From an uncultured Lachnobacterium sp. (GTDB lineage Bacteria; Bacillota; Clostridia; Lachnospirales; Lachnospiraceae), in contig URDU01000015.1 of NCBI GenBank assembly GCA_900546625.1, forward strand, positions 1 through 61,795: 61,795 nucleotides of DNA, in the 5' to 3' direction. Each line of letters begins with the position of its first letter. Position 1 is the first letter of the stretch. Below the pieces are notes generated by a model. The model did not search any database. It had not been told where the DNA came from and worked only from the letters and a program-made list of their open reading frames with translations. Shown one piece after another: positions 53,507 to 60,310 of this stretch. The position numbers and the translations under genes were made by a program.

Positions 53507-53839
53507 ATGAAATTAGCAGATTTAGCAACAGGTTCTGATGTGATAGTGTGGATTGTCTTTGGGATATTTGCTGTAATTTCTATAATTTTACTTTCTGGAC
53601 ATGGAAGTTGGTTCATTTCTGGATATAATACAGCTTCAAAAGAAGAAAAGGAAAAATATGATGAAAAGAAGTTATGCAGGACAATGGGAATTGGAATGTC
53701 TATTATCGCAATTCTTGCATTAATTATGGGTTTGTTGGAAAATAGTTTACCTGCATCTTTTGTATATATTGCATTGGGGATTATTTTGGTTGATGTTGTG
53801 GTAATTATCATTTTAGGAAACACGCTATGCAGAAAGTAA
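53507..53839 (+). CDS. DUF3784-family membrane protein
   Basis: 110 residues. The start at 53507 has AGGAGGTG upstream; an in-frame ATG 14 codons earlier has none. Three predicted helices and the family segment GHGSWFISGYNTASKEEKEKYDEKKL point to DUF3784, common in Firmicutes and often near transporters or mobile regions. The function is unknown. Confidence 0.8.
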   Translation: MKLADLATGSDVIVWIVFGIFAVISIILLSGHGSWFISGYNTASKEEKEKYDEKKLCRTMGIGMSIIAILALIMGLLENSLPASFVYIALGIILVDVVVIIILGNTLCRK

Positions 53840-53892
53840 CAACTTCCAGGATTATGTAATCGCAAAAATCGAAAATGGACAAGGAGGTGGCT

Positions 53893-54137
53893 ATGCATAT
53901 TAAATTGAAATATGGAAATACGAATACATTCTTTATTCGAGGAATGAGTGGAAATTTACTAGTTGATACAGACTATGCAGGGACATTAGTGGCGAATGTT
54001 TTGTTGGAGATTTAGAGCCTATCGAATATCTTGCTGCTTATGAACAAAATGATAGGCTAAAATATGATTGGGAACTTGTTATGCATTATGCTCCTAAAAA
54101 AATTTATTATGCCCACGCAAATGAAAAAATACTGTGA
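53893..54137 (+). pseudogene. MBL-fold metallohydrolase gene with internal deletion
   Basis: It begins with AAGGAGGTGG and a normal MBL N-terminus (KLKYGNTNTFFIRG, NLLVDTDYAGTL), which stops at 54013-54015. In another frame from about 54000 it continues with CFVGDLEPIEYLAAY and ends IYYAHANEKIL, the C-terminus of the same family. The middle, including the HxHxDH metal site, is gone. It is a clear deletion derivative. Confidence 0.8.
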
Positions 54138-54183
54138 TTGACAATTCGGAAGTTGTCGAACTGACACATTAGAAAGATTATAT

Positions 54184-54646
54184 ATGAGATACTTTTATGA
54201 GATGTATCCTGATGCAGTAATTTATCCTCAGGTTGAGGACGAATTGATTACAGATGCAAATCGTCCCCAAGTTGGGGATGATTTACAAATCATTTTTAGA
54301 ATTCCATGGGGACACAACAAAATAATACTTGATAAATGCAAAGGAAATTCGGTAAAGGCATTGCTATGTTGTTGTAGAAATAAAGACAGGAAAATTTGAT
54401 TCTTCTTACGCAGGTCAATTGGGGACTTATGTTGTGGCTGTTAATCATCAGATGAAAACAGAAGCTGATAACCCTACTTTGGGACTTCTGATTTGTAAAG
54501 ATATGGATAAAGTAGAAGCCCAGTATGCGTTAGAATCTACTAGCCAGCCACTTGGTATTTCTAGTTATGAATTATCAAAACTTATAGCGCAATTGTTTTA
54601 TAATACGGTACACAGTGTAAATGCAAAAGATTATACAAAAGAATAG
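54184..54646 (+). pseudogene. DUF1016 (YhcG-type) nuclease gene, fragmented
   Basis: The first frame has MRYFYEMYPD and FRIPWGHNKIILDKC, the helical linker of DUF1016 proteins, and runs out near 54399. From about 54365 another frame reads YVVVEIKTGKFDSSYAGQLG and then NPTLGLLICKDMDKVEAQYAL and LGISSYEL, the PDDEXK nuclease C-terminus of the same family. The N-terminus and a middle segment are missing. These proteins are linked to restriction and defence islands. Confidence 0.8.
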
Positions 54647-54655
54647 GAAGTAGAT

Positions 54656-55249
54656 ATGATAAAAATTGTGTGGTCAATAAATGATATAAATAAATATCAA
54701 ACAGGAAGCTTGCCGGAAGGCGCAGTAAAGATAGAAACACCGCAGAGTGTTGGTGAACTGATGAAAAAAGCAGTGCCAATTGCTGCAATTCTATGTGTTT
54801 TCCTTTTTATTGCTATGCTTTGTAAAAAGATTATATGCAAGACAGTTGTAATTTCACCAATATTTATTCTGGTTGGAGTTACTTTCGGTTTTTTATTGTT
54901 AATAATTCATGAGTGGTTACATGGAATTGTTTATCCTAAGGAAGCAGATGTGACAATAGGAAGAATAAAAGGAAAGACAACATTTGTCGCATTAGCATCA
55001 TATCCATTGAAGCGAAATCGGTTTATATTGATGTGCCTGTTGCCATTTGTTCTTGGATTAATTCCATTTATATTATTTGTAATTAGTCCTGCTGAATTTA
55101 GAGTATTTAATGGATTGAATTTTGGTATGGCGTGTATGGGTATGGTTTCGCCATATCCAGATGTGTTTAATGTTCTTGCCATTCTAAGAAATTCTGAAAA
55201 AAGCGATTCAATAATGTTCTACAAGAACGATATGTATAAGATTTCTTAA
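54656..55249 (+). CDS. DUF3267 putative membrane zinc metalloprotease
   Basis: 197 residues. Four predicted helices; an HExxH motif (HEWLHG) lies at the end of the second helix, as in DUF3267 proteins related to site-2-type proteases. A late MVSPYPDVFNVLAI segment provides the Asp that often completes such sites. AGGAAGT precedes the ATG, 9 nt after the DUF1016 remnant. The substrate is unknown. Confidence 0.8.
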   Translation: MIKIVWSINDINKYQTGSLPEGAVKIETPQSVGELMKKAVPIAAILCVFLFIAMLCKKIICKTVVISPIFILVGVTFGFLLLIIHEWLHGIVYPKEADVTIGRIKGKTTFVALASYPLKRNRFILMCLLPFVLGLIPFILFVISPAEFRVFNGLNFGMACMGMVSPYPDVFNVLAILRNSEKSDSIMFYKNDMYKIS

Positions 55250-55253
55250 ATTT

Positions 55254-55427
55254 CTGGTTGATTGTACAGTTGATCAGATAGGAAAATTCAAGTTTGCAGA
55301 ACGGCTGAGCAAAGTAGAAAATCATAAGTTGAAGGACAATAATGTGCTTATAGATTTTAATAAAACGAAGGAAATTACAGTACCGGGAATGAACAATGTA
55401 ACCATTGAAATTACATCTGTTTTTTGA
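55254..55427 (+). pseudogene. gene remnant, unrecognised
   Basis: A startless frame of 57 codons reads LVDCTVDQIGKFKFAERLSK at the front and ends TVPGMNNVTIEITSVF before TGA at 55425-55427. The composition is protein-like, but no start, ribosome site or family is visible. It may be the end of a lost gene. Confidence 0.3.
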
Positions 55428-55457
55428 TATGATTATTGTCGAAGAGAGGTGTTTATA

Positions 55458-55892
55458 ATGCAGATTTCAAGCAGATTTACAATGGCAATCCACATGTTTG
55501 CCTGTATAGATACATTTTCGGATCAGAAGATGACCAGTGATTTTATGGCAGCGAGCATTGGAACCAATCCGGTGATTGTTCGTAAAATATTGCAACAATT
55601 AAAGGCTGCCGGTCTTATTGAAGTTGCAAGAGGAACAGGCGGTGTGACAATTACCAGACCATTAGAGCAGATCACATTCCTTGATGTGTATAAAGCAGTG
55701 GAGTGTTCACCGGATGAAGAACTATTTCATTTTCATGAGAATCCCAATCAGAAATGTCCGGTAGGAAAGAATATTCACCATGTTCTTGATAAGAGGCTGT
55801 TAGAGGTGCAGAGGGCAATGGAGGAAAAACTTTCAGAAATGACACTTGCGGATGTGAAAAAAGATATTGCAGTGTATACAGAGAAAGAGTAG
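55458..55892 (+). CDS. Rrf2-family transcriptional regulator
   Basis: 144 residues. A winged helix-turn-helix (FTMAIHMFACIDTF, then TSDFMAASIGTNPVIVRKILQQLKAAGLI) of Rrf2 type (YwnA/YwgB-like). The three-Cys cluster motif of IscR/NsrR is incomplete; ECSPDEE and NQKCPVGKN supply two cysteines. It may sense redox state by thiols. The ATG at 55458 follows GAGAGG; an in-frame GTG three codons earlier is possible. Inverted repeats just downstream are its likely targets. Confidence 0.87.
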   Translation: MQISSRFTMAIHMFACIDTFSDQKMTSDFMAASIGTNPVIVRKILQQLKAAGLIEVARGTGGVTITRPLEQITFLDVYKAVECSPDEELFHFHENPNQKCPVGKNIHHVLDKRLLEVQRAMEEKLSEMTLADVKKDIAVYTEKE

Positions 55893-55984
55893 CATACAGA
55901 AGGCTTCGGATGCGTGATTATATCATCACAATTTTCGGAGCCTTTTTCATTTGTTGTAATCAATGCAAAACCTTTAAAGAAAGT

Positions 55985-56081
55985 TGTAACAAAAAAAGTT
56001 ACAAAAAGTTTGATGTAACTATTGACATTACATCAAGCAAATGCTATAGTACAAATACAAGATGTAACAAACGAAGTTACA
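55985..56081. promoter_or_regulatory. three inverted-repeat operators for the Rrf2 protein
   Basis: TGTAAC-N7-GTTACA occurs at 55985-56003 and again at 56063-56081. Between them TGATGTAA-N9-TTACATCA at 56011-56035 overlaps the -35 box. The sites flank and cover the promoter of the flavin split-barrel gene, so occupancy should repress it. The adjacent Rrf2 protein is the natural candidate. Confidence 0.8.
56022..56050 (+). promoter_or_regulatory. promoter of the flavin split-barrel gene
   Basis: TTGACA (56022-56027), a 17-nt spacer and TATAGT (56045-56050). The -35 lies inside the second inverted repeat. Confidence 0.85.
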
Positions 56082-56104
56082 ACAAACCAAGGAGGTAATT
56101 TAAA

Positions 56105-56500
56105 ATGCAGAAAGTAGTAGAATTTTTACAGAAAAACCCGGTTCAGTATTTAGCAACCGTCGGAAGAGATGGAAAGGCAAAATGCCGTCCATTCATGTTC
56201 TGCTTTGAGCAGGACGGAAAGCTTTGGTTCTGTACTAACAACACAAAGGATGTTTACAAGGATATGTTAGAAAATCCTGAAGTAGAAGTATCAGTATCTT
56301 CCCCTGAATACGCATGGATTCGCCTTCATGGCAAAGCAGTATTTGAGGACAACAAGAGTGTAAAGGAAGGATGCATGAACAATCCTATCGTTAAGGGACA
56401 GTACCAGACAGCAGATAATCCTATTTTTGAGGTATTCTATCTTGAAAATCCTCATGGTGTAATCGCAGATTTCTCCGGAAATCCACCTTATGAATTTTAA
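56105..56500 (+). CDS. pyridoxamine 5'-phosphate oxidase-family flavoprotein
   Basis: 131 residues, a single FMN-binding split-barrel domain (YLATVGRDGKAKCRPFMF, LWFCTNNTKDVYKDM, VSVSSPEYAWIRLHG). Such proteins bind FMN or F420 and reduce or oxidise small molecules; a substrate is not evident. AAGGAGGTAA precedes the ATG. It is expressed from an operator-rich promoter just upstream of the FMN riboswitch, so both the Rrf2 protein and flavin supply touch this locus. Confidence 0.88.
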   Translation: MQKVVEFLQKNPVQYLATVGRDGKAKCRPFMFCFEQDGKLWFCTNNTKDVYKDMLENPEVEVSVSSPEYAWIRLHGKAVFEDNKSVKEGCMNNPIVKGQYQTADNPIFEVFYLENPHGVIADFSGNPPYEF

Positions 56501-56523
56501 AGACAGTTAACAGAAAAAATTAC

Positions 56524-56632
56524 AGTCTTCGGGGCAAGGTGTAATTCCTGACCGGCAGTATAGTCTGCGAACAAGAAGTTGATATGGTGCAATTCCATAA
56601 CCGACGGTAAAGTCCGGATGAGAGAAGATATG
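56524..56632 (+). promoter_or_regulatory. FMN riboswitch (RFN element)
   Basis: Conserved blocks occur in order: CTTCGGGGCAAGGTG, AATTCCTGACCGGCAGTA, AGTCTGCGA, then GGTGCAATTCCATAACCGAC, GGTAAAGTCCGGATG and AGAGAAGA. It binds FMN and, through the terminator that follows, should shut off the downstream RibU operon when flavin is plentiful. Confidence 0.97.
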
Positions 56633-56641
56633 ATAAAGCAA

Positions 56642-56676
56642 GTCCCGCAGGAAATCCCGTCCTGCGGGCTGTTTTA
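56642..56676 (+). terminator. terminator of the FMN riboswitch
   Basis: GTCCCGCAGG and CCTGCGGGCT pair (with a G-U at the base), with a 9-nt loop and a TTTT tail, directly after the aptamer. Confidence 0.9.
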
Positions 56677-56707
56677 AATTCAGGCATATTTCACAAAAAG
56701 GAGATTT

Positions 56708-57331
56708 ATGAGTAACAATACAGCAACTATTAAAACAAGAAAAAATTTAGTTTCTACAAGGACGATAACAATGACAGCTCTACTGGCAGCTATATCATAT
56801 GTGTTGGCATTTTTAGAGTTTCCGGTTCCTTTGAGTCCATCATTTGCACGAATGGATCTGTCAGATTTACCTGCATTGATTGGGGCGTTTGCGTTTGGAC
56901 CGGTTACAGGAGTGATGATAGAATTGATAAAAAATATATTACAGCTTCTGTCAACATCAACAGGAGGAATTGGTGAACTTGCCAATTTCCTGATGGGGGC
57001 ATCCTATGTACTGGCTGCCGGTTTTATATACAAATACAAAAAGACTAGGAAAATGGCGATGTGGGCATGTGCTATTTCAAGTGTAGTTATTGGAATAGCA
57101 GCAGCGATTGTAAATTATTTTATACTACTTCCACTGTTTGAAACATTTATGCCGCTGGATCAGCTGATTGCATCATTTGGCGAATTTCTGCCATTTATTA
57201 AGACCAAGCTGGACGTTGTGCTATTCAATGCATTGCCGTTTAATATCTTAAAAGACTTGATGATTGGAGCAATTGCCATGATGATATATAAAAAACTTAC
57301 ACCGATACTGAAAGGAGAGACTTTGAAATGA
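56708..57331 (+). CDS. ribU: riboflavin ECF transporter S component RibU
   Basis: 207 residues, six predicted helices. TMTALLAAISYVLAFLEFPVPLSPSFARMDLSDLPALIGAFAFGPVTG, in parts, is the RibU hallmark, and the FMN riboswitch confirms riboflavin as substrate. It uses the shared ECF ATPase module encoded elsewhere. AAAGGAG precedes the ATG. Its stop overlaps the next start (ATGA), so the vitamin importer is translationally coupled to a flavoprotein gene. Confidence 0.94.
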   Translation: MSNNTATIKTRKNLVSTRTITMTALLAAISYVLAFLEFPVPLSPSFARMDLSDLPALIGAFAFGPVTGVMIELIKNILQLLSTSTGGIGELANFLMGASYVLAAGFIYKYKKTRKMAMWACAISSVVIGIAAAIVNYFILLPLFETFMPLDQLIASFGEFLPFIKTKLDVVLFNALPFNILKDLMIGAIAMMIYKKLTPILKGETLK

Positions 57332-57936
57332 CAAAAATGGATTATCTCAAACTTCTTGTGGATGAAATTCATTCAACAACAGTTGCAACGATAGGTTCAG
57401 ATGGACATCCTCAGACAAGAATCATAGATATGATGTACTATGATGAAGAAGGTGTGTATTTCCTTACAGCAAAGGGAAAAGCATTTTATGACCAGTTAAT
57501 GGATCAGCAATATGTGGCAATATCCGCTACAAAAGATAAAATAGCGGTGTCTTTGCGTGGAAAAATAAAGAACATCGGAAAAAAGAATCTTGATATTATG
57601 TTTGAAAAAAATCCATATATGAAGAAAATCTATCCGGGAGATACGAAAGGTGCAATTGAAGTGTTTCAGCTGTATGAGGCACAGGGCGAGTATTTTGATA
57701 TCAGCAATCCATCAAATATTGTGAGAGATACTATAACAATCGGAAAAGCAGAAGTTGTTCAGACAGGTTATTTTGTTGGAAAAGACTGTATCGGATGTAA
57801 GTTGTGTTATTCTGTATGTCCGCAAAAGTGTATTGATATATCTTCAGTTCCGGTTACTATCAACCAGAATCATTGTCTGCATTGCGGAAGATGCGCAGAA
57901 ATTTGTCCGAAGCAGTGTATTGAGAAAAGAGGTTAA
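57328..57936 (+). CDS. FMN split-barrel protein fused to a two-[4Fe-4S] ferredoxin domain
   Basis: 202 residues. Residues 1-130 are a pyridoxamine-oxidase-type FMN split barrel (TIGSDGHPQTRIIDMMYY, FLTAKGKAFY). The C-terminal 60 residues hold two CX2CX2CX3CP motifs (CIGCKLCYSVCP and CLHCGRCAEICP). Electrons could pass from ferredoxin clusters to FMN within one chain. AAGGAGAG precedes the ATG. The gene is coupled to ribU on one side and lies 3 nt before the sirtuin gene on the other, which suggests a shared redox-linked task. Confidence 0.88.
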   Translation: MTKMDYLKLLVDEIHSTTVATIGSDGHPQTRIIDMMYYDEEGVYFLTAKGKAFYDQLMDQQYVAISATKDKIAVSLRGKIKNIGKKNLDIMFEKNPYMKKIYPGDTKGAIEVFQLYEAQGEYFDISNPSNIVRDTITIGKAEVVQTGYFVGKDCIGCKLCYSVCPQKCIDISSVPVTINQNHCLHCGRCAEICPKQCIEKRG

Positions 57937-57939
57937 GCT

Positions 57940-58884
57940 ATGATCTTTAAGAAAATCAGAAAAGGGCATATTAACTGGCAGGATTTTTTATGCAGTATTC
58001 CGGCAAGGGATTATGTATTCCAAAAGGATGCATATGAAGACCAGATTGACAGGACAGCAGAGTATATAAGAAATGCAGACTGTGTTATCATCGGGGCAGG
58101 AGCCGGGGCATCGACAGCGGCAGGAATCCAGTATGGCGGCAAAAGGTTTACGGACAATTTTGCAGAATTTATAAAAAAATACGGTGGGCACTACATGACA
58201 GATATGTATACAGCCGGATTTTATCCGTATCCGTCCGAGGAGGCAAAGTGGGGATACTGGTCAAAACACGCATTGATGAACCGCTTTGATCCTCCGGCGT
58301 TGCCACTTTATAACGAGCTTTATGATATTGTGAAAGACAAGGAATATTTTGTACTGACAACCAATGTGGATCATCAGTTTTATAAAGCGGGATTTGATGA
58401 ACAAAGAATATTTGCAACACAGGGAGACTATGGAAAAATCCAGTGCCAGAAAGCCTGTCATCCAAAGACTTATGATGCGGAAGAACTGTTTCGTAAAATG
58501 GATGAAGCAAGAAAAGATTGCCTGATTCCATCGGAACTTGTACCCAAATGTCCGGTGTGTGGCGGCAATATGGCTATGAATCTCCGTTGTGATAATTATT
58601 TTGTGGAAGATGAAGCGTGGCATGAGGCAGCTGACAGATATGCGGATTTTCTGGAACAGAATAAGGATAAAAAGGTTGTTCTTCTGGAACTTGGAGTTGG
58701 ATTTAATACGCCGATTATTATACGTTTCCCATTTGAAAAGATGGTGAGGGAGCACTCGTCATACAGCTTGATACGCCTGAATATGGACGAAGCAGTAGTG
58801 CCGGAAAGCTTCGGGGAACGTGCAATCGGTATTGGCGGTGACATGGCAAAGGCAATTGCAGATATAAGGGAGAGTGTATTATGA
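57940..58884 (+). CDS. class M-type sirtuin (SirTM), putative ADP-ribosyltransferase
   Basis: 314 residues. The NAD site is GAGAGAST (52-59) with a TTNVDH segment (140-145). The catalytic His of deacetylating sirtuins is replaced: TQGDYG (160-165) has Gln161, as described for SirTM proteins of streptococci and staphylococci, which ADP-ribosylate proteins. Zinc cysteines are C169, C173, C204 and C207. LGVGFNTP is also typical. It overlaps the macrodomain gene by 4 nt. Known SirTM loci also carry a GcvH-like carrier and LplA2; neither is here, so the target is open. Confidence 0.88.
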   Translation: MIFKKIRKGHINWQDFLCSIPARDYVFQKDAYEDQIDRTAEYIRNADCVIIGAGAGASTAAGIQYGGKRFTDNFAEFIKKYGGHYMTDMYTAGFYPYPSEEAKWGYWSKHALMNRFDPPALPLYNELYDIVKDKEYFVLTTNVDHQFYKAGFDEQRIFATQGDYGKIQCQKACHPKTYDAEELFRKMDEARKDCLIPSELVPKCPVCGGNMAMNLRCDNYFVEDEAWHEAADRYADFLEQNKDKKVVLLELGVGFNTPIIIRFPFEKMVREHSSYSLIRLNMDEAVVPESFGERAIGIGGDMAKAIADIRESVL

Positions 58885-59657
58885 CACAGGATGAGCGAAG
58901 AAAATATCTGATTCAGTATCTTTTAAAAGAAGAAATACGGTTTGGCAGACAGAACATTCCTACGGATAAGCAGGGACAGGAAAATCTGCTCCGTTCACTT
59001 ATGAATATCAGACCGCCAAGACCAATCAGTAATGATTTTTTGAAAATACAGGATGAGTATCTTACAGAAAGAAATATAGAGCGTGGAATTACAGATGTTG
59101 ACACGCTTACACCTGTGAAATCCGATTCGCGTTTATATATCTGGCAGGGCGATATTACGACACTGAAATGCGATGCGATCGTAAATGCTTGCAACTCACA
59201 GATGCTTGGATGTTTTTCGCCGATGCATGCCTGTATTGATAACTTTATTCATACTTATGTGGGAGTTGAACTGCGTCTGAAAATGCATGAGATTATGGCA
59301 AAGCAGGGGCATGAAGAGGAAACCGGCAGAGCAAAGATAACATCGGGCTACAATCTTCCGGCAAAATATATTCTTCATACGGTAGGACCTATTATACAAT
59401 GGAAAGTCACAAAAGAAGATGAAGCACTGCTCGCAAGCTGCTATACAGAGTGCCTAAAGCTTGCTGCTGATACTGGTGTGGAATCTATTACATTCTGTTG
59501 TTTGTCTACAGGTGTATTCCGTTTTCCACAGCAACGAGCTGCCGAGATTGCAACGAACACTGTAAAGCAGTATCTTAACGAAGACAGCAGAATAAAAAAG
59601 GTAATCTTTAATGTGTTTAAGGATGAAGATTTAAAAATATACAGTGGATTGTTATAA
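58881..59657 (+). CDS. zinc-dependent-type macrodomain ADP-ribosylhydrolase
   Basis: 258 residues. An N-terminal helical extension of about 80 residues precedes the macrodomain: WQGDIT (88-93), VNACNS (101-106), then GCFSPMHACIDNFIH (110-124), the Cys/His-rich loop that marks the zinc-dependent macrodomains found with SirTM, and STGVFRFP (209-216). It should remove ADP-ribose added by the neighbouring sirtuin. The ATG overlaps the sirtuin stop (ATGA), so both are made together. Confidence 0.9.
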   Translation: MTQDERRKYLIQYLLKEEIRFGRQNIPTDKQGQENLLRSLMNIRPPRPISNDFLKIQDEYLTERNIERGITDVDTLTPVKSDSRLYIWQGDITTLKCDAIVNACNSQMLGCFSPMHACIDNFIHTYVGVELRLKMHEIMAKQGHEEETGRAKITSGYNLPAKYILHTVGPIIQWKVTKEDEALLASCYTECLKLAADTGVESITFCCLSTGVFRFPQQRAAEIATNTVKQYLNEDSRIKKVIFNVFKDEDLKIYSGLL

Positions 59658-59685
59658 GTTCTAATGAATCTTTTAACAGGAAATA

Positions 59686-59922
59686 TTAAAGTTCAAGTGA
59701 ATCTTCTGCATCTACCCACATCTGCAAATTTCCATCAAGATATAATCTTGCATATTCAAGAGGATCATCAATGGCGAGTGCGTTTAATGCACAGTCTGAT
59801 CCTGATGTGGTTTTTAAGTCCTTTTCAGCTTCCCAACAGTCAATGCGGAGCATATAGCCAACAGAGGTATAAACATCAATGCTGTTTCGTCCGGGATTGT
59901 ATTCTGCAAATATTGTTCTCAT
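59686..59922 (-). CDS. DUF6061-like small protein
   Basis: 78 residues, acidic. RTIFAEYNPGRNSIDVYT, CALNALAIDDPLEYARLYLDG and QMWVDAED fit a small family often found in mobile elements of Clostridia, which I know as DUF6061. On the minus strand CAGGAGAT precedes the ATG, which overlaps the stop of the upstream frame (ATGA), so the two were a translation unit. The function is unknown. Confidence 0.6.
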   Translation of the reverse strand: MRTIFAEYNPGRNSIDVYTSVGYMLRIDCWEAEKDLKTTSGSDCALNALAIDDPLEYARLYLDGNLQMWVDAEDSLEL

Positions 59923-60119
59923 CGTATCTTATCTCCTGGTATGATGTAGTCATAGACCAATAAGGTCATCCACATCATATTCTCTAATCTATATCCTGGT
60001 TGGTAAGAGGATTCTCCTCCATAATCACTCCAACCATAGATACGTGTATAAGTTACATACATTTTTGTATGATTATTCACTCCTAGACTATGTCTGTTAC
60101 ATAAGGTATTATTTTCCAT
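59919..60119 (-). pseudogene. gene remnant apparently cut by the IS110 element
   Basis: The frame of up to 66 codons ends VYDYIIPGDKIR and overlaps the DUF6061-like start by 4 nt. Its first codons have no ribosome site and probably come from the insertion element's left end; the credible part starts near TRIYGWSDYGG. At the right edge of the window (61795-61711, minus strand) another open segment, GLSGQYAGSLLRPASYSQYL, could be the other part of the same gene. No family is recognised. Confidence 0.4.
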
Positions 60120-60310
60120 TGGATAGGGAAAAGGACGATTTTCTCCTAGGGAGCTGGCTTATGTCCAGTAATACCCGTAACTTAAGACTGTCATTCCATC
60201 AATGAAAATTTATGTTTTAGGCTGGTTGGGAGCAATTAAGCTATACCCGTATAACGTGCCAGGTAGTGTATTCATTGTTTTTTATGGAACCCTATCGGAA
60301 GGAGCATATA
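60117..60310 (+). ncRNA. candidate IS110 bridge RNA in the left end
   Basis: The non-coding 190 nt before the transposase is where IS110 elements encode their bridge RNA. GATAGGG (60122-60128) and CCCTATC (60290-60296) can enclose it, CTGGCTTATGTCCAG (60154-60168) is a hairpin, and ATACCCGTA occurs twice (60171-60179, 60243-60251), as might be expected if two guide loops share core sequence. Assignment of target and donor loops needs element boundaries. Confidence 0.45.

Noticed and set aside
50025..54156. Integron attC sites between the small accessory genes
   Set aside because: The junction motifs resemble each other but do not fit the RYYYAAC/GTTRRRY core, and no integron integrase is in the window. 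Kept only as an open observation.
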